Positions 1 to 8,927 are shown, counted from the first letter of the stretch. The stretch is 17,828 nucleotides of DNA from Tetmemena sp. SeJ-2015 (GCA_027382625.1 JAJKFJ010021172.1:1-17828); one strand, 5' to 3'. Notes: generated by a model from the sequence alone, not told the origin. Numbers and translations: made by a program.

Positions 1-709
1 TTTGAGATATTGAAGTTGCATGAGGGAGTTTCGATTCAGAGGACGCAAATTCTATAGAATTTTAGCAGTTCTTGAGCTCCTCTTCTATAGAATGCAAACA
101 ATCTGAGAAGTGTTATTCCTGCTTATCCAGCTGCAACTCTTTCTAATTTGAATGACTCAGTGATGACAGAGGATGGTTAAGAGTTGGCACCGTGGTTCCA
201 TGACTCTTTTCATTCAGAGTCTCGCTGGAATCTTCAATCTAAAATTGCTTGAGCGACTGTAAGATGACGCGCGAGTATCCATTTTAGAGAAGCGTTTCTT
301 CTGGATGCTTGGCTAGGTGCTCTTTAAGATGGCGGGAATTCTGAAAGGCAGGAATATTTTCAGAGCATATGATACATTCATACTTGCCTCTGATTTTCAA
401 CTGCTGATAGCAGCCTTGGACTCTTTTGTGAATCTTGAGATGTCTTTTGAGTTCCTTAGGCTTATAAATTTTTCCACATTGTTGGCAGTTCATCAATAGT
501 CTAGGCTTCTAGCCCTGTTTCTTTTGGCGGCCTAGTCTTTGCTACTACCATAGCTGGAGCCACGAGTCGTATTGCTCCTCTCCTCGTTTTCTTTGCAGAG
601 AGGCTATGGATAGCTGGTTGGAGCTCTCCTTGATTTTGATTTATGCTGCTGTTTGGATTTTGCTTCTATTGGCTGTGAGTCCATCTTTCTATTGGGGTGT
701 GGCTTCCAT
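1..709 (-). CDS. C2H2 zinc-finger protein of a TBE-like transposon (57-kDa-type ORF), 3' end outside window
   Basis: Read on minus from ATG at 709-707 the frame has no TGA to the window edge (about 236 codons), while many TAA/TAG codons are read as Gln. Two zinc fingers are visible: C75-x2-C78-x11-H90-x3-H94, and C112-x2-C115-x11-H127-x3-H131 followed by H135. The first ~70 residues are basic and Gln-rich; what follows the fingers is Ser/Leu/Glu-rich and continues beyond position 1. TBE elements of Oxytricha are known to carry a ~57-kDa zinc-finger protein beside 22-kDa and 42-kDa ORFs; the two ORFs to the right match that set, so I infer the same element. The start is the ATG farthest upstream before AT-rich DNA; the ATG at 493 is a shorter alternative. 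The ORF points away from the 22-kDa-type gene. Role in transposition is unknown to me; a nucleic-acid-binding function is inferred from the fingers. Confidence 0.75.
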
Positions 710-1227
710 ATTAAATAGTAAGTAATTCCTATTAAATAATAAAACACATAAACTTAAGTTACCCTTTAGACCATAGCAGTGCTCGCTCACCTCCTATTCT
801 TTGGTGTTTGCTCTTATGGTCTATGGTGACTCCCCTGCGCTCTCAAAGGTAAGTCAAACATACTCATTTTACTTTCTTGGAAATCCAAAAGCAAACTCAC
901 ATAGAATGTCCAAAACCATACCTTTTTTCCATTCCAAAATATCCAAAACCATACCTAATGCTCATTTGTAGAGAAAACATCGAACTTAGCAGAAAGCCAT
1001 AGTGAATTGAGGTGTGCGTTCCTTATTGAGGGAGCTATCTCAGAGAGACTTTTCCTTGAAGACATAAGCTTAAGTTCTCAAAGGAATTTACTCGATCGAT
1101 AATTAAGCGATCAGTATCTTCTATTAAGTACTCAAGCTGCTATTAGTAACTTAGGTAACTTAAAATTAATCAATCTCAAACTTTATTAAAGTGTGCGCAA
1201 GACTAGCTGGAACTAGCAGAGGTCACC
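710..1227. promoter_or_regulatory. Intergenic region between divergent transposon ORFs
   Basis: About 520 bases lie between the zinc-finger ORF start (minus, 709) and the ATG of the 22-kDa-type ORF (plus, 1228), so it should hold both promoters. I see no convincing gene. It contains a perfect 15-base direct repeat (909-923 and 942-956, TCCAAAACCATACCT, spaced 33 bases) and an imperfect inverted repeat built on AGACCAT (768-774) and ATGGTCT (816-822). No specific promoter motif can be assigned. Confidence 0.4.
909..956. repeat. 15-bp direct repeat, two copies
   Basis: TCCAAAACCATACCT occurs at 909-923 and again at 942-956, with AT-rich spacer between. It lies in the divergent intergenic region of the transposon; a regulatory or duplication origin is possible but not shown. 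Confidence 0.7.
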
Positions 1228-2008
1228 ATGAACTCCAACTACAGAGCCCAGACAAGTATAAACTAAACTCATATTATCAACAGCAGACAGCTAGAACCAC
1301 GCTTCAGCTCTAAAAGCGACCTATACTCATATCTCAAGTTTTAAGGTAAGCATTTCTTTATCATTGAAGATGCAATAGCTGGCTTCCATCTTCCAAGCTA
1401 GAAAAAGACCAGCTTGCGATTTCTCAGAGACGTCTTGTCAGGACAGAAGCTGCTGATCAAGATAGGGGATCTGATGCAGGTCAACGTGCCCAACTTTCCA
1501 GAGCTCTCTGTGGCGAGCATCTTTGAGATGATAAAGGGGGACAAAGAGCTAATCCAATATCTCAACTATTACGACGATGTCGGAGAACTGCCTGAGAGAA
1601 ACTTCATGCTTGCAGTACTCGGCACTCTCAGAGGAGACTTTCTTTAGAGGCTCGTTCATGCGCAACAGCAGTTGAGGGTTTCAGGAAAACTCGAGGAGGA
1701 AAAGCTCGAGACCATAGAGATCAGTCCAGACATGCTCAGAAGCTTGGAAGCGCAGCCATACTATTCGAGTAAGTTTCAGAAGTATAAGTTTATGTTTAGA
1801 GAAAAAGGGCAGAGCTCTGGCTCTACTCAAAGTCAAATCCCCTGGCAAGAGACAACAGAAGAAGAGGAAGAGATATGAGATTAGCTGCTCTTACGAGGTT
1901 TCAGCAGAGCTACTCAATTCGAATGGCAGCTTTGTCAATAGCTTGAAGCCTACGGATCAAGAAATGAGCATGCTGAGATCGCCTCCTGCAAAACGTTTGT
2001 TGGCGTGA
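1228..2008 (+). CDS. 22-kDa-type ORF of the TBE-like transposon, apparently with a +1 frameshift near 1741-1814
   Basis: The frame opens at ATG 1228 (context ggtcaccATG) and, with TAA/TAG as Gln, runs to TGA at 1876-1878, giving 216 codons (about 25 kDa). The last ~24 codons of this frame are a low-complexity acidic tail. From about 1814 the +1 frame instead reads as ordinary protein: a basic stretch KRQQKKRKRYE, then about 45 mixed residues to TGA at 2006-2008. That end lies 49 bases from the convergent transposase stop at 2058. The likeliest reading is one ~259-residue protein interrupted by one extra base, perhaps in the A5G3 run at 1802-1809. It could be a sequencing error, an inactivating mutation or programmed frameshifting. 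TBE elements are known to have a ~22-kDa ORF of unknown function; size and position agree, but I do not recognise a domain. Otherwise no TGA interrupts the gene. Confidence 0.65.
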
Positions 2009-2057
2009 TGGGAGATATAAAGTACATAAATTTAAGCTTCTTAAAAATTAAACGTAA

Positions 2058-3095
2058 TCACTCTAACTCTAACACTCTCGCTTCCATTCTCCTTAAGCCG
2101 CGCGTTATGGTGTTTCGACAATCAACTTGCTCTATTGACCGAATGGAATTTGAAATGATGTCCACGTGCTATACCTGACTCACTCTAAAGTCCTCTTGCG
2201 CGAGCTACCGCTTGTAGTGCGCTTTCACTCTAGAGAACACCTCCTCAATGGGGTTAAAGGCCGACGAATATGGGGCGTTGAAGATGAGCTCAATTCCTGA
2301 GGAACTGCAAGCCTAGGCAACAAAGCGAGAGTGATGTGCTCTGAGGTTATCTAAGAAGACAATGAGCATTTTCTGTGGATGGCGCTCCCGAAGCTGCCTC
2401 AATTAGTTGGCGATGATTTCGATGGTGATTGACATCTCTCGCAGTGCGAACCCCTCCAAGCCAGAGTGTGAGCTTATCATAACCAGAGCAGCCATGGTGT
2501 CGAGCTTTATCCCTTCCTTGAGTAGTACTTGGTTCTGGTATGGCTTCGCCCAAGACCTGATGGTGGCGTGGTAGGGTTTGAAGATAGTCTCGTCAAGGTA
2601 TACGATGTAAGCCCTCTCGCTTTCACAAGCCAGAACTCGCCTATAAACTCTCACTTATGTCCTCAGAATCTCTTCGCGCTTATGACTACTCAGGCTGTAA
2701 TCACTTCTCGTCACCTTGAACTTGACTCCATGCGTGTGATAGATTCTTCCCAGAGTGCCCTTGCACAGTTTGACTTCCGGGTATTGACGATGGAACATTA
2801 GGCATCGCTGTGAGAGGGAGTGGTGCTTCCATATCGCCAAGGTATGATCGCTCAGAAGGAAGCAGAGGTGTTCAAAACTCAGCTGCGCTCTTGACTATGA
2901 GCTTTATTGTCGCTCGAAAGAAGGATTGAGGGCATCTCGGCAAACTTTCTGAATAGAGTATAAGCCAGCTCCAATGGCAGCCTTTATTTCAGAGTAGGTA
3001 CAATAGACCAAGCTTTCAGGAGTTGGTCTCAAAGATCTGTACCTCAGCAGGATTATAAGCTCGATGAGTTCTGAGGAAAGTCCCTTCCTCTGCAT
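2058..3095 (-). CDS. Complete DDE transposase of a TBE-like element (Tc1/mariner-IS630 superfamily, 42-kDa-type ORF)
   Basis: ATG at 3095-3093 to TGA at 2060-2058 gives 345 residues when TAA/TAG are Gln; at least seven such codons are in frame (e.g. 2904-2906, 2655-2657, 2403-2405), so under the standard code it looks broken. An N-terminal helix-turn-helix-like stretch lies around residues 33-55. The catalytic triad is visible: D168 in YLDETIF, D249 in VFLDNLR, and E284 in SAFNPIEEVF, with 34 residues between the second D and E, as in Tc1/IS630 enzymes. A basic C-terminal tail follows. The enzyme would cut and join the element's inverted ends; in hypotrichs TBE transposases are also implicated in germline DNA elimination during macronuclear development (known, not shown here). 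It converges on the 22-kDa-type ORF 49 bases away. All catalytic residues are present and no TGA interrupts it, so it may be functional. Confidence 0.92.
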
Positions 3096-3382
3096 TGCGA
3101 TGTGTAATAAAAATTTCTAATTGATTATTCTTTCTTTACCCTTTATCTTCTCAAATCCTTCTTGATTCTTACAATCACAAGCTATTTAGTGTATCCTTCA
3201 ATTATCCTTTTTAGCTTTCAAACTTTACAATACAAGAAAATAGATGGAGTTCAGAGAATATTTTTTAATAAATACTAAAGCCAAATAACTGCAAAAATTT
3301 AGTTTATAACAACAAATATATAATTCTTATAAATATAAGTTTTTTATTATAAAATAAATAAAGATATCGAATAATTTTATCT
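3096..3382. other. AT-rich, partly pyrimidine-rich spacer between transposon and MITE-like element
   Basis: From about 3120 to 3240 the plus strand is markedly T/C-rich, then becomes almost pure A/T. No ORF, telomeric repeat or clear inverted repeat was found. It probably includes the right end of the TBE-like element. Confidence 0.4.
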
Positions 3383-4180
3383 AGGATATCCGGGGGGGGG
3401 GACGGAAGTGCACACCCCCCGAAATATGAACAAAATGCCAATAAAAGTGTCCATATAGTGTAAAATCAGCTAAAAATGCCAAAAATTTAATTGATTCTGG
3501 CTTTTAAAATTTTCAAGAGGGTCATTTTTACGAATTTCAGTTTTTTAATGGTATGATCTATTATTATTATTTATTGAATTTAATATTGATGACTGATTTA
3601 TGTTATGATTTTGCTTAATTCCCCAAAAATAACTAACTGTCATTTCATTACTTTATATTAAGCTATTTTTAAAGAGGTTATCTGCTATATAAAAACTCTC
3701 CTGATAGCTGGATTATTTGAGAACCTTATAATTGTAAGATCCTCTAAAGTATATTATAGAGTTAATCAATGAGTTTGCAGCAGTAATTTTATGCTATTGG
3801 AGATAAAGTGATCTTGGCTATTATATTTAAACTTGTCAGATTATTCTTTAAATAATATTCAAGTTAAGATTGCAAAATTTTTGATAAAACAGCCAAATCA
3901 CATTTAAAAACTGAAGGGCAAATCATAATTAATATTTATATTAACTCTAGTATCTTCATAAGACTTTATATTCATGTGTAAAACAGAGCTCGGAAAAAAT
4001 TTTAAGGTCATTTCATAAAATTTTAAATCATAAATTTTTACCCTCATGGAAATTTTTAAAGCTAAAAATTCTTAATTTTTTGGCATTTTTAGACGATTTT
4101 GGCCTAAATGGATGTTTTTTCATAAATTTTTATCATAAAAAATGGCGGGGTGTGCACTTCCGTCCCCCCCCGGATATCCT
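3383..4180. mobile_element. Non-autonomous MITE-like element with long terminal inverted repeats and G/C homopolymers
   Basis: The left end reads AGGATATCCGG, a run of G (3392-3401), then ACGGAAGTGCACACCCC. The right end (4144-4180) is the reverse complement with an 8-base C run (4164-4171). Similarity continues inward with mismatches for about 120-150 bases on each side (shared stretches such as ATGCCAAAAA and the region around GAGGGT). The ~798-bp interior has no long ORF. Outer flanks are TTATCTA on the left and TTATACA on the right, an imperfect 7-base match that might be a decayed target-site duplication. It carries no transposase, so it would need one in trans; relation to the neighbouring TBE-like element is not shown. 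It lies just upstream of the tail segment T1. Confidence 0.8.
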
Positions 4181-4286
4181 TATACACAGTAAATATATTC
4201 TAAAATAAGATGTTAGAATTAGAATAAATTAAATTAAGAAATAAATTTTCTGAATCATAAGTATATTATCAATATCAAAAGACCTA

Positions 4287-4500
4287 GAAATATAAAGAGA
4301 AAGTAGTGAGCATAAATTCATTATATATAACTTCGCGCTACCAAGTTTTATAGTTTGGGGAATTAGCTTGCCCATTTTGGCCTACTTCCTAATGAGGATT
4401 TAATCAAAAAGAGAAAATTATTTAAAAAATCTACTCCAGAAATACGGTTTCCTTGTTTGGGGATACAGAGCTAAGTACTACTTCTGGGAGTTGATATTTC
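4287..4500 (+). CDS. MDS T1: membrane tail of a large ciliate surface protein (first membrane segments)
   Basis: Frame 0 is open from 4254. Coding character is strong from about 4287: a hydrophobic helix LPSFIVWGISLPILAYFL, then a cytoplasmic loop with KYGFLVWGYRAKYYFWEL. That pattern (YGFL-x-GY-x-x-x-YY-WE) is typical of the C-terminal multi-pass region of large ciliate surface proteins with secreted repeat ectodomains (recognised from family knowledge). The segment stops making sense after TTT at 4497-4499. Joining at the dinucleotide TC (4499-4500 with 4665-4666) continues in frame into T2 and gives the expected WE-LIF-RKLL junction. The 5' border is uncertain; GAAATA at 4287-4292 matches the end of M17 (see findings). 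Neighbours: MITE-like element 107 bases upstream. Confidence 0.75.
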
Positions 4501-4664
4501 TAAAAACAATTCCTAAGACAAAATTGATATACTTTATTAAAATAGGTTTTAATTTCTAAACGATTATATTACGGAAAAAAATTAAATTTTATCTTCTATA
4601 ATTCAAATTTATTACTGGATATGAAGAGATTATTAAAAATAATCAATTTTTAAATATTAACATC
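4499..4664. other. IES between T1 and T2 (166 bp, pointer TC)
   Basis: AT-rich insert without coding character. Ends are not GT-AG; removing 166 bases between TC copies at 4499-4500 and 4665-4666 restores a membrane-protein frame. The two-base pointer is weak evidence by itself; the protein continuity is the support. Confidence 0.55.
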
Positions 4665-4846
4665 TCGAAAGCTATTACCTCTTTGCATTCTATGTTTGAC
4701 TACTTAATTTGGAGTGGTAGTTCAAGGGCTAATTATTATTGTTGTTTATTTCATGTAAGCTCCTCTCTATTGTAACACGCATAATTTTTCTGAATTCTTG
4801 ATGGAAACTTGTATTAAACTATTTTGTAGGTATTACTTTGCAAGTG
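4665..4846 (+). CDS. MDS T2: membrane tail, middle segments
   Basis: Reading frame 1 encodes RKLLPLCILCL, then a second hydrophobic helix VVVQGLIIIVVYFM, followed by QAPLYC and LMETCIKLFC. This is the usual succession after the YYWE motif in these tails. No TGA occurs inside. It is flanked by T1 (166-bp IES) and T3 (646-bp IES). It joins T3 in frame at AGTG (4843-4846 with 5489-5492), giving FASVSLTEQQK. The region after 4850 loses coding character. Confidence 0.7.
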
Positions 4847-5488
4847 AGATATATCAGCCTTTCTAGTTAAGTTAGTTTCTAATATCAATTATGAAATCTT
4901 TATAATGAATAAAATTTGAGCATGTATTTTTAGAATAATCGACAACACATCTCTTTTTGTGTAAATCCTGACTATCTATTTCGCATTGTACCTCTAAATC
5001 AACCTACCTGAGACAATAATTTAATTTTCCTAATTGGAATTTAAATATTAAGGTTATTTTATATTATTTCTTTAGAAATGTATTTATTTTCCAGAGCCTT
5101 TATCAAATGGCAGCTCAGATTTCATATGAATAGAGAACTTTTTAATGATTGAATCTGAAAAGTAAACTAATATTCTTTAAATCTCACTGAGCTGAAAGCA
5201 AACTTCAACACTTCTAGTAGCTGGCTTTCAATGCTGTGTAAGAAAGATTACAAAGTAGAAAGTAAATATCACGAAATCTTACCTGAATATATCTTTTAGT
5301 ATCTACCAAAAATGGCAGTTTGCCTTATTAATTCCAGAATAGTAATAATCTATAACTAATAGGCTTAAAAACCAATTTATGCCTTATTTTTAAATGTGAC
5401 AAAATTAAAAATGATTTCTTACTAAAATTATATCATGATTAAATATAATGAGAGTTGGAGATAGGAGCACGCAGATAGTGCTACTTAC
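4843..5488. other. IES between T2 and T3 (646 bp, pointer AGTG)
   Basis: AT-rich insert flanked by AGTG at 4843-4846 and 5489-5492; a second in-frame AGTG lies at 5477-5480, so the exact right border has two options. It includes an unassigned stretch around 5092-5250 with short open frames that I consider chance. The only GT-AG option would break the frame. Confidence 0.6.
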
Positions 5489-6145
5489 AGTGTATCTTTG
5501 ACAGAGCAGCAGAAAGTTATGCTATCCTCAGCTATATTTGTAGTGAACAGTCTGTTCCTAGTTGTGTGGTCGATCTATTTTCTGAAGCATATGAGAAACT
5601 ACTTTATTTAAAAGAATGCCAGGCTCTATTTTATGCTCTCAAACTGCAAAATGCCCAAATTCTCTCACCAATTCCTCAGGTAATAATCCTTGTCTATTGA
5701 AAACCAAAAAATCTATGAGAGCGAATTTCTTAGTCTCACTCAAAACATAGTCAAATTATATACCACAAATGGAATCTAAATTAATAATATTGGCATCCTA
5801 AAATTTGATTATGTGTCTAATTTATTTTAAATCGATTTTTGGATATAATAATAAGCGATGGGCAAGTTGGCATTAAAGTTATCTGTTTTGCTCCTCAATC
5901 CAGAGCTTTTTAAATAGTTATTTTTAAATTAATCTTCAGAGCTCCCCTTCTTCTCATATGTTTAATATAAATTCTAAAGAATTTAAAACTATCAATTAGG
6001 ATATTGCAACGAATCACTTCTAATTATCGAATTCTTTATTTGTTTAATTAAATTAAATGTTTGTAATACTACTCTTGCAAAACTTCGCAATTACACCAGC
6101 ATATTTTAGATTAAAAGATTCATAAAGAAGCAATTACAATAATGA
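5489..6145 (+). CDS. MDS T3: last transmembrane helix and cytoplasmic C-terminus, ends at TGA
   Basis: Reading frame 2 is open from 5159 to TGA at 6143-6145, far longer than chance openings here. It encodes SLTEQQKVM, then a strong helix SSAIFVVNSLFLVVWSIYFL, then a basic juxtamembrane stretch (KHMRNYFIQKNARLYFML). A hydrophilic tail of about 160 residues follows, with many TAA/TAG Gln codons. A helix followed by a lysine/arginine-rich cytoplasmic stretch is typical of the end of large ciliate surface proteins. Coding quality is clear to about 5830 and weaker to 6145, so an additional IES or an earlier end in the AT-rich final ~300 bases is possible. Another frame over 5490-5680 also looks protein-like but is interrupted by TGA on both sides, so I treat it as a shadow. 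Confidence 0.72.
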
Positions 6146-7860
6146 AATCGTATTGAAAAGAAAGCATTATGATTCACGAATTATTTTATAATTTTAGATT
6201 TAATTGTTTTCCATTCACAAGAATTAACATTGATAAGTAATTTTTAGCTCCTTGAATTGTGAAGTCGATGAATTTCTATGCTTCTATCATTTTTAAGGAT
6301 GAGCTTTCCTTGGTAAATATATTCTAGGGTGTTAAAATAAGAATGCATTTTGTTTCGATCTTTCTTAAGAATTGCTGTTGTTTACTTGTGAAGATGATGT
6401 GCAACTAGTAGTATCTTGTGAGCTAGAGTTACATCTCAAATATTAGTCGTAAATATTGTTGTTGTAATATTTATATTTATTAAATCAGATACTGTCCTCC
6501 GATAAAGAAGACAAAGACTATGTAATTTGGCCAGCAGTTCTAAAAAATGAAATAGTTGCTTTTAATATTATCTATACCCTCTTCTTCAATTTTACTATAA
6601 CTTAGTTATTAAATAAGTATTAAAAATAGCTAAAGAGAGATACAAATCTTAAATAGAATAACAATTTAAACTTACGTTTTATTTTTAAAAAAAATAAACT
6701 TAATTTTTTGTTAAATTAAGGTTTCATATTAAATTATTTTATTCCAACTTATTCCAACTTTTTTAAAAATCTTTTTTATGGTTATGGATGGTCGTTTAGT
6801 AAGATAAATAATTCATATGACTAATTTAAAGCTAGGAACAAATGTTTAATTGCCCTAATTTTTTCATACATGAAAAGTAAAAATATATTAAATTCTTGTC
6901 ATGATCAAAATTTATTTTAATTATTTAGAAAGACATGAAAAACAAATTATAAAATAAATTATAATATAGGATGAATACGATTACATTACAGTCAGTTGAT
7001 TAAATTAATCTATCAATAAAAATATTCCCACCTCCTGCTGACTCACAATTTCATTTAAAATTTCTAAATAATAAATAAGAAAGTTAGAAAATGAGAACCG
7101 AAAATGCTATTTCAGTTTTTTCAAAAGTATTCAGCTTGCTTAATTGATTTGTGCAAAAACTATTTTGAGTAAGTAAACCATTTCCTTAAACAAATAATTA
7201 TTCCATTTGATAATTAAGTTTGCCACCTTCATATTTCTATAGAAGTTAGAGAGAAATTTGTCGATTTATAAAATTCAAAGATAAAATGGAGGAGATGGCT
7301 TAAAACCCTCTGTTACAAAGACTTTTAAATGAGAACTGCAGATTTAAAACAATTTGATAAATAATCTGCTACTTGTGAACTCTATTTGTGGTCAAGTTCA
7401 TGAATACAGGAAAATGATAATGCAGATTTCAGTTTAATGAGGAAAATAAAATGAATAAGAATAAAGAATAAAGAAGGAAGTCACTTGTAAATAATAAAAC
7501 GCACCAGTTATTCTAAGTAATATTCATCGCATATGATAAATCGCATTTGCCTACTGTTACTTAAAAGCTAGAATGGTCATATAATTTTGTATTTTTGAAT
7601 TCCAATCACGTAATTCTATCTTCCCTATAGTTAATTTCTTATATAATAAATCCTTGATAAATAAATTTCCTTAATTTACTCTAGCATATTTAAACATTAA
7701 ATATCAATATTTTATAAGCTAATTAGACCTTTTTATCGATGAGAAAATAAAACAATTAGTATTTAAGATTTAAAGACTATAAGAGATATATAACTTTATT
7801 CACTAATAACCTTGATTCAATAGAATGATTTAGCCTCATTATAAAAGCAAAGTGAAGATA
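6146..7860. other. AT-rich spacer between tail segment T3 and head segment M1
   Basis: About 1.7 kb with no recognised gene, RNA or transposon. One stretch (6486-6620) reads as plausible protein in frame 0 (DKEDKDYVIWPAVLKNE) and that frame stays free of TGA to about 6938, but composition becomes near-random AT. It could be a further MDS or chance. The last ~150 bases before 7861 should hold the 5' leader and promoter of the head gene; no motif is clear. Confidence 0.45.
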
Positions 7861-8011
7861 ATGGAAAAGTTTCTACTCATTACTTTGATAATGTTTCAGA
7901 CATAGAACTTTTTCGTCAGAGGAGATATTATTTAATACAAGAACTAAGTATACAATTCCCAGTATTTTTCCTCAAGAGATTCAAGGAATCTAATTTCCTT
8001 TAAAAAATTTA
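7861..8011 (+). CDS. MDS M1: start codon and signal peptide of a secreted beta-helix surface protein
   Basis: ATG at 7861 (preceded by gaagataATG) opens reading frame 1. The N-terminus, MEKFLLITLIMFQTQNFFV, is a classic signal peptide: one basic residue, a hydrophobic core, then a polar stretch (RGDIIQYKNQ). Two in-frame TAG/TAA Gln codons occur within the first 25 residues. The segment ends at the pointer AATTTA (8006-8011), which recurs at 8082-8087 in the same codon phase. It starts the chain M1-M17, so the mature protein should enter the secretory pathway and reach the surface or exterior. Confidence 0.75.
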
Positions 8012-8081
8012 ATGTTTCATTAATTTTGCTGAAAAATAATAATAATATAAAAATATAATTAATTTTAAGAATATTCTAATG
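8006..8081. other. IES 1 (76 bp, pointer AATTTA)
   Basis: Almost pure A/T insert between two copies of AATTTA (8006-8011, 8082-8087). Collapsing them keeps the frame. Confidence 0.6.
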
Positions 8082-8416
8082 AATTTATTTTGAAAAGTTT
8101 TCGACTTTTAATTTAATTTGGATATGAATAAATGAAATAAGTATTTGCTTCATCTAATAATAACTTATATGAATAATAGAAGAAAGAAAAGTCCCAATAT
8201 GCAAATCTATAGAACTAGGAACCATTTTTGTTTAATAATTTTGCTCTTGAGAATAAAAATCAATCGATTTTATAAAAAGATAAATTCTCCAAAGTAAGCC
8301 AACCCGAAAGCTTTACATTCAAATATAGTTTTATTGATCCTTTTGATATTTAGATAAATTTATCAGAAAAGCTTGTAAATCATCAGAATATAGCAATTAA
8401 ATCAGAGACTCTTAAC
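8082..8416 (+). CDS. MDS M2: Gln/Asn-rich N-terminal part of the ectodomain
   Basis: Reading frame 2 has no TGA and uses about ten TAA/TAG codons as Gln. It encodes a hydrophilic Gln/Asn/Lys-rich region, then a more regular stretch (QPESFTFKYSFIDPFDIQ) resembling the N-terminal domain that precedes the repeats in large ciliate surface proteins. I recognise no named domain. It ends at AAC (8414-8416), joined in frame to 8460-8462. Approximate residues 49-159 of the assembled protein. Confidence 0.65.
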
Positions 8417-8459
8417 TGTATTATAATAATTTTATTTCTTATTTAAATATATTTCCTCA
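8414..8459. other. IES 2 (46 bp, pointer AAC)
   Basis: Short A/T-only-like insert between AAC copies at 8414-8416 and 8460-8462; removal joins SETL to NNTDAS in frame. Confidence 0.6.
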
Positions 8460-8519
8460 AACAATACAGATGCTTCTATTCTCATATCAAACTGCACTTT
8501 TGAATGTCAGTCATCAGCA
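8460..8519 (+). CDS. MDS M3: first beta-helix turn (60 bp)
   Basis: A very small segment in frame 0, encoding NNTDASILISNCTFECQSSA. The pattern hydrophobic-x-hydrophobic-x-N-C/S-x-F is the signature turn of right-handed parallel beta-helix (polymorphic) repeats. In-frame joins on both sides use AAC and AGCA. Confidence 0.65.
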
Positions 8520-8540
8520 ATTTTATAATTTTTATATTAT
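8516..8540. other. IES 3 (25 bp, pointer AGCA)
   Basis: Tiny AT-rich insert between AGCA at 8516-8519 and 8541-8544. Collapsing it joins CQSSA to PSSIQNF in frame; without removal the upstream frame runs into TGA at about 8565. Confidence 0.65.
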
Positions 8541-8927
8541 AGCACCTTCAAGCATTTAAAATTTTGAAATAACTTAGAGTGAAAGCCAATAGCTTTAAGA
8601 CACTCTATTCCTTGTTTAAAACTCAGCTCAAGTGATAATTGAAAAGTCCACCTTTAGAAATTGCTATTTAGCACAATCCGGAGCTGTTTTCAAGTTTATA
8701 AATTCTACTGTCTAGATAACTGACTCTAGTTTTGAGAACAATGCTGCTGTTTATGGTGGTTCAGTATTTTCTCAAAATAGTTCGATCTCTCTCACCAACA
8801 CAAACTTTACTTCAAATCTAGCTTATGAAGGAGGATCTATTTACTTATTGGGGCCAAATACTCTCAACATTTCAACTGTTTATGTGAACAAATCTTTTGG
8901 CTTCTATCAAGGAGGATTTCTAGCTTC
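8541..8927 (+). CDS. MDS M4: beta-helix repeats
   Basis: Frame 1, about 127 codons, is a run of beta-helix turns: STFRNCYLAQSGAVFKF, SSFENNAAVYGGSVFSQ, TNFTSNLAYEGGSIYLL, then GFYQGGFLAS. These show the N-x-A-x-x-GG-x-I/V-x-hydrophobic signature of polymorphic/beta-helix surface repeats. In-frame TAA/TAG Gln codons occur (e.g. in STVQITDSSF). Many N-x-S/T sites fit a glycosylated ectodomain. The segment ends at GCTTC (8923-8927); the open frame that continues to 9072 without repeat signature belongs to the following IES. Confidence 0.85.

Larger units (their letters stand above)
1..3250. mobile_element. TBE-like DNA transposon, left end outside the window, right end not resolved
   Basis: Three ORFs (zinc-finger protein on minus, 22-kDa-type on plus, DDE transposase on minus) occupy a GC-richer block ending near 3.1-3.2 kb, after which DNA turns strongly AT-rich. 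This gene set is that of Oxytricha TBE elements (established knowledge). TBE1 ends carry C4A4/G4T4 telomere-like repeats; I find no such repeat between 3096 and 3400. The end may be degenerate, or this is a related family with different termini. The right boundary given is approximate. Confidence 0.75.

Noticed and set aside
317..499. Plus-strand ORF opposite the zinc-finger gene
   Set aside because: Antisense of a clear C2H2 protein; no motif of its own.
2347..2801. ORFs on both strands overlapping the transposase (2347-2553 minus other frame, 2529-2801 plus)
   Set aside because: Shadows of the transposase frame, which carries the complete DDE triad and a full-length reading frame.
3096..3400. 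Search for C4A4/G4T4 telomeric repeats or telomere addition
   Set aside because: None found; the G10 run at 3392-3401 is a homopolymer belonging to the MITE-like terminus, not a telomere repeat.
5484..5680. Alternative frame with protein-like sequence (e.g. SYAILSYICSEQSVPSCVVD)
   Set aside because: Bounded by TGA on both sides, whereas the overlapping frame 2 encodes the expected transmembrane helix and runs to 6145.
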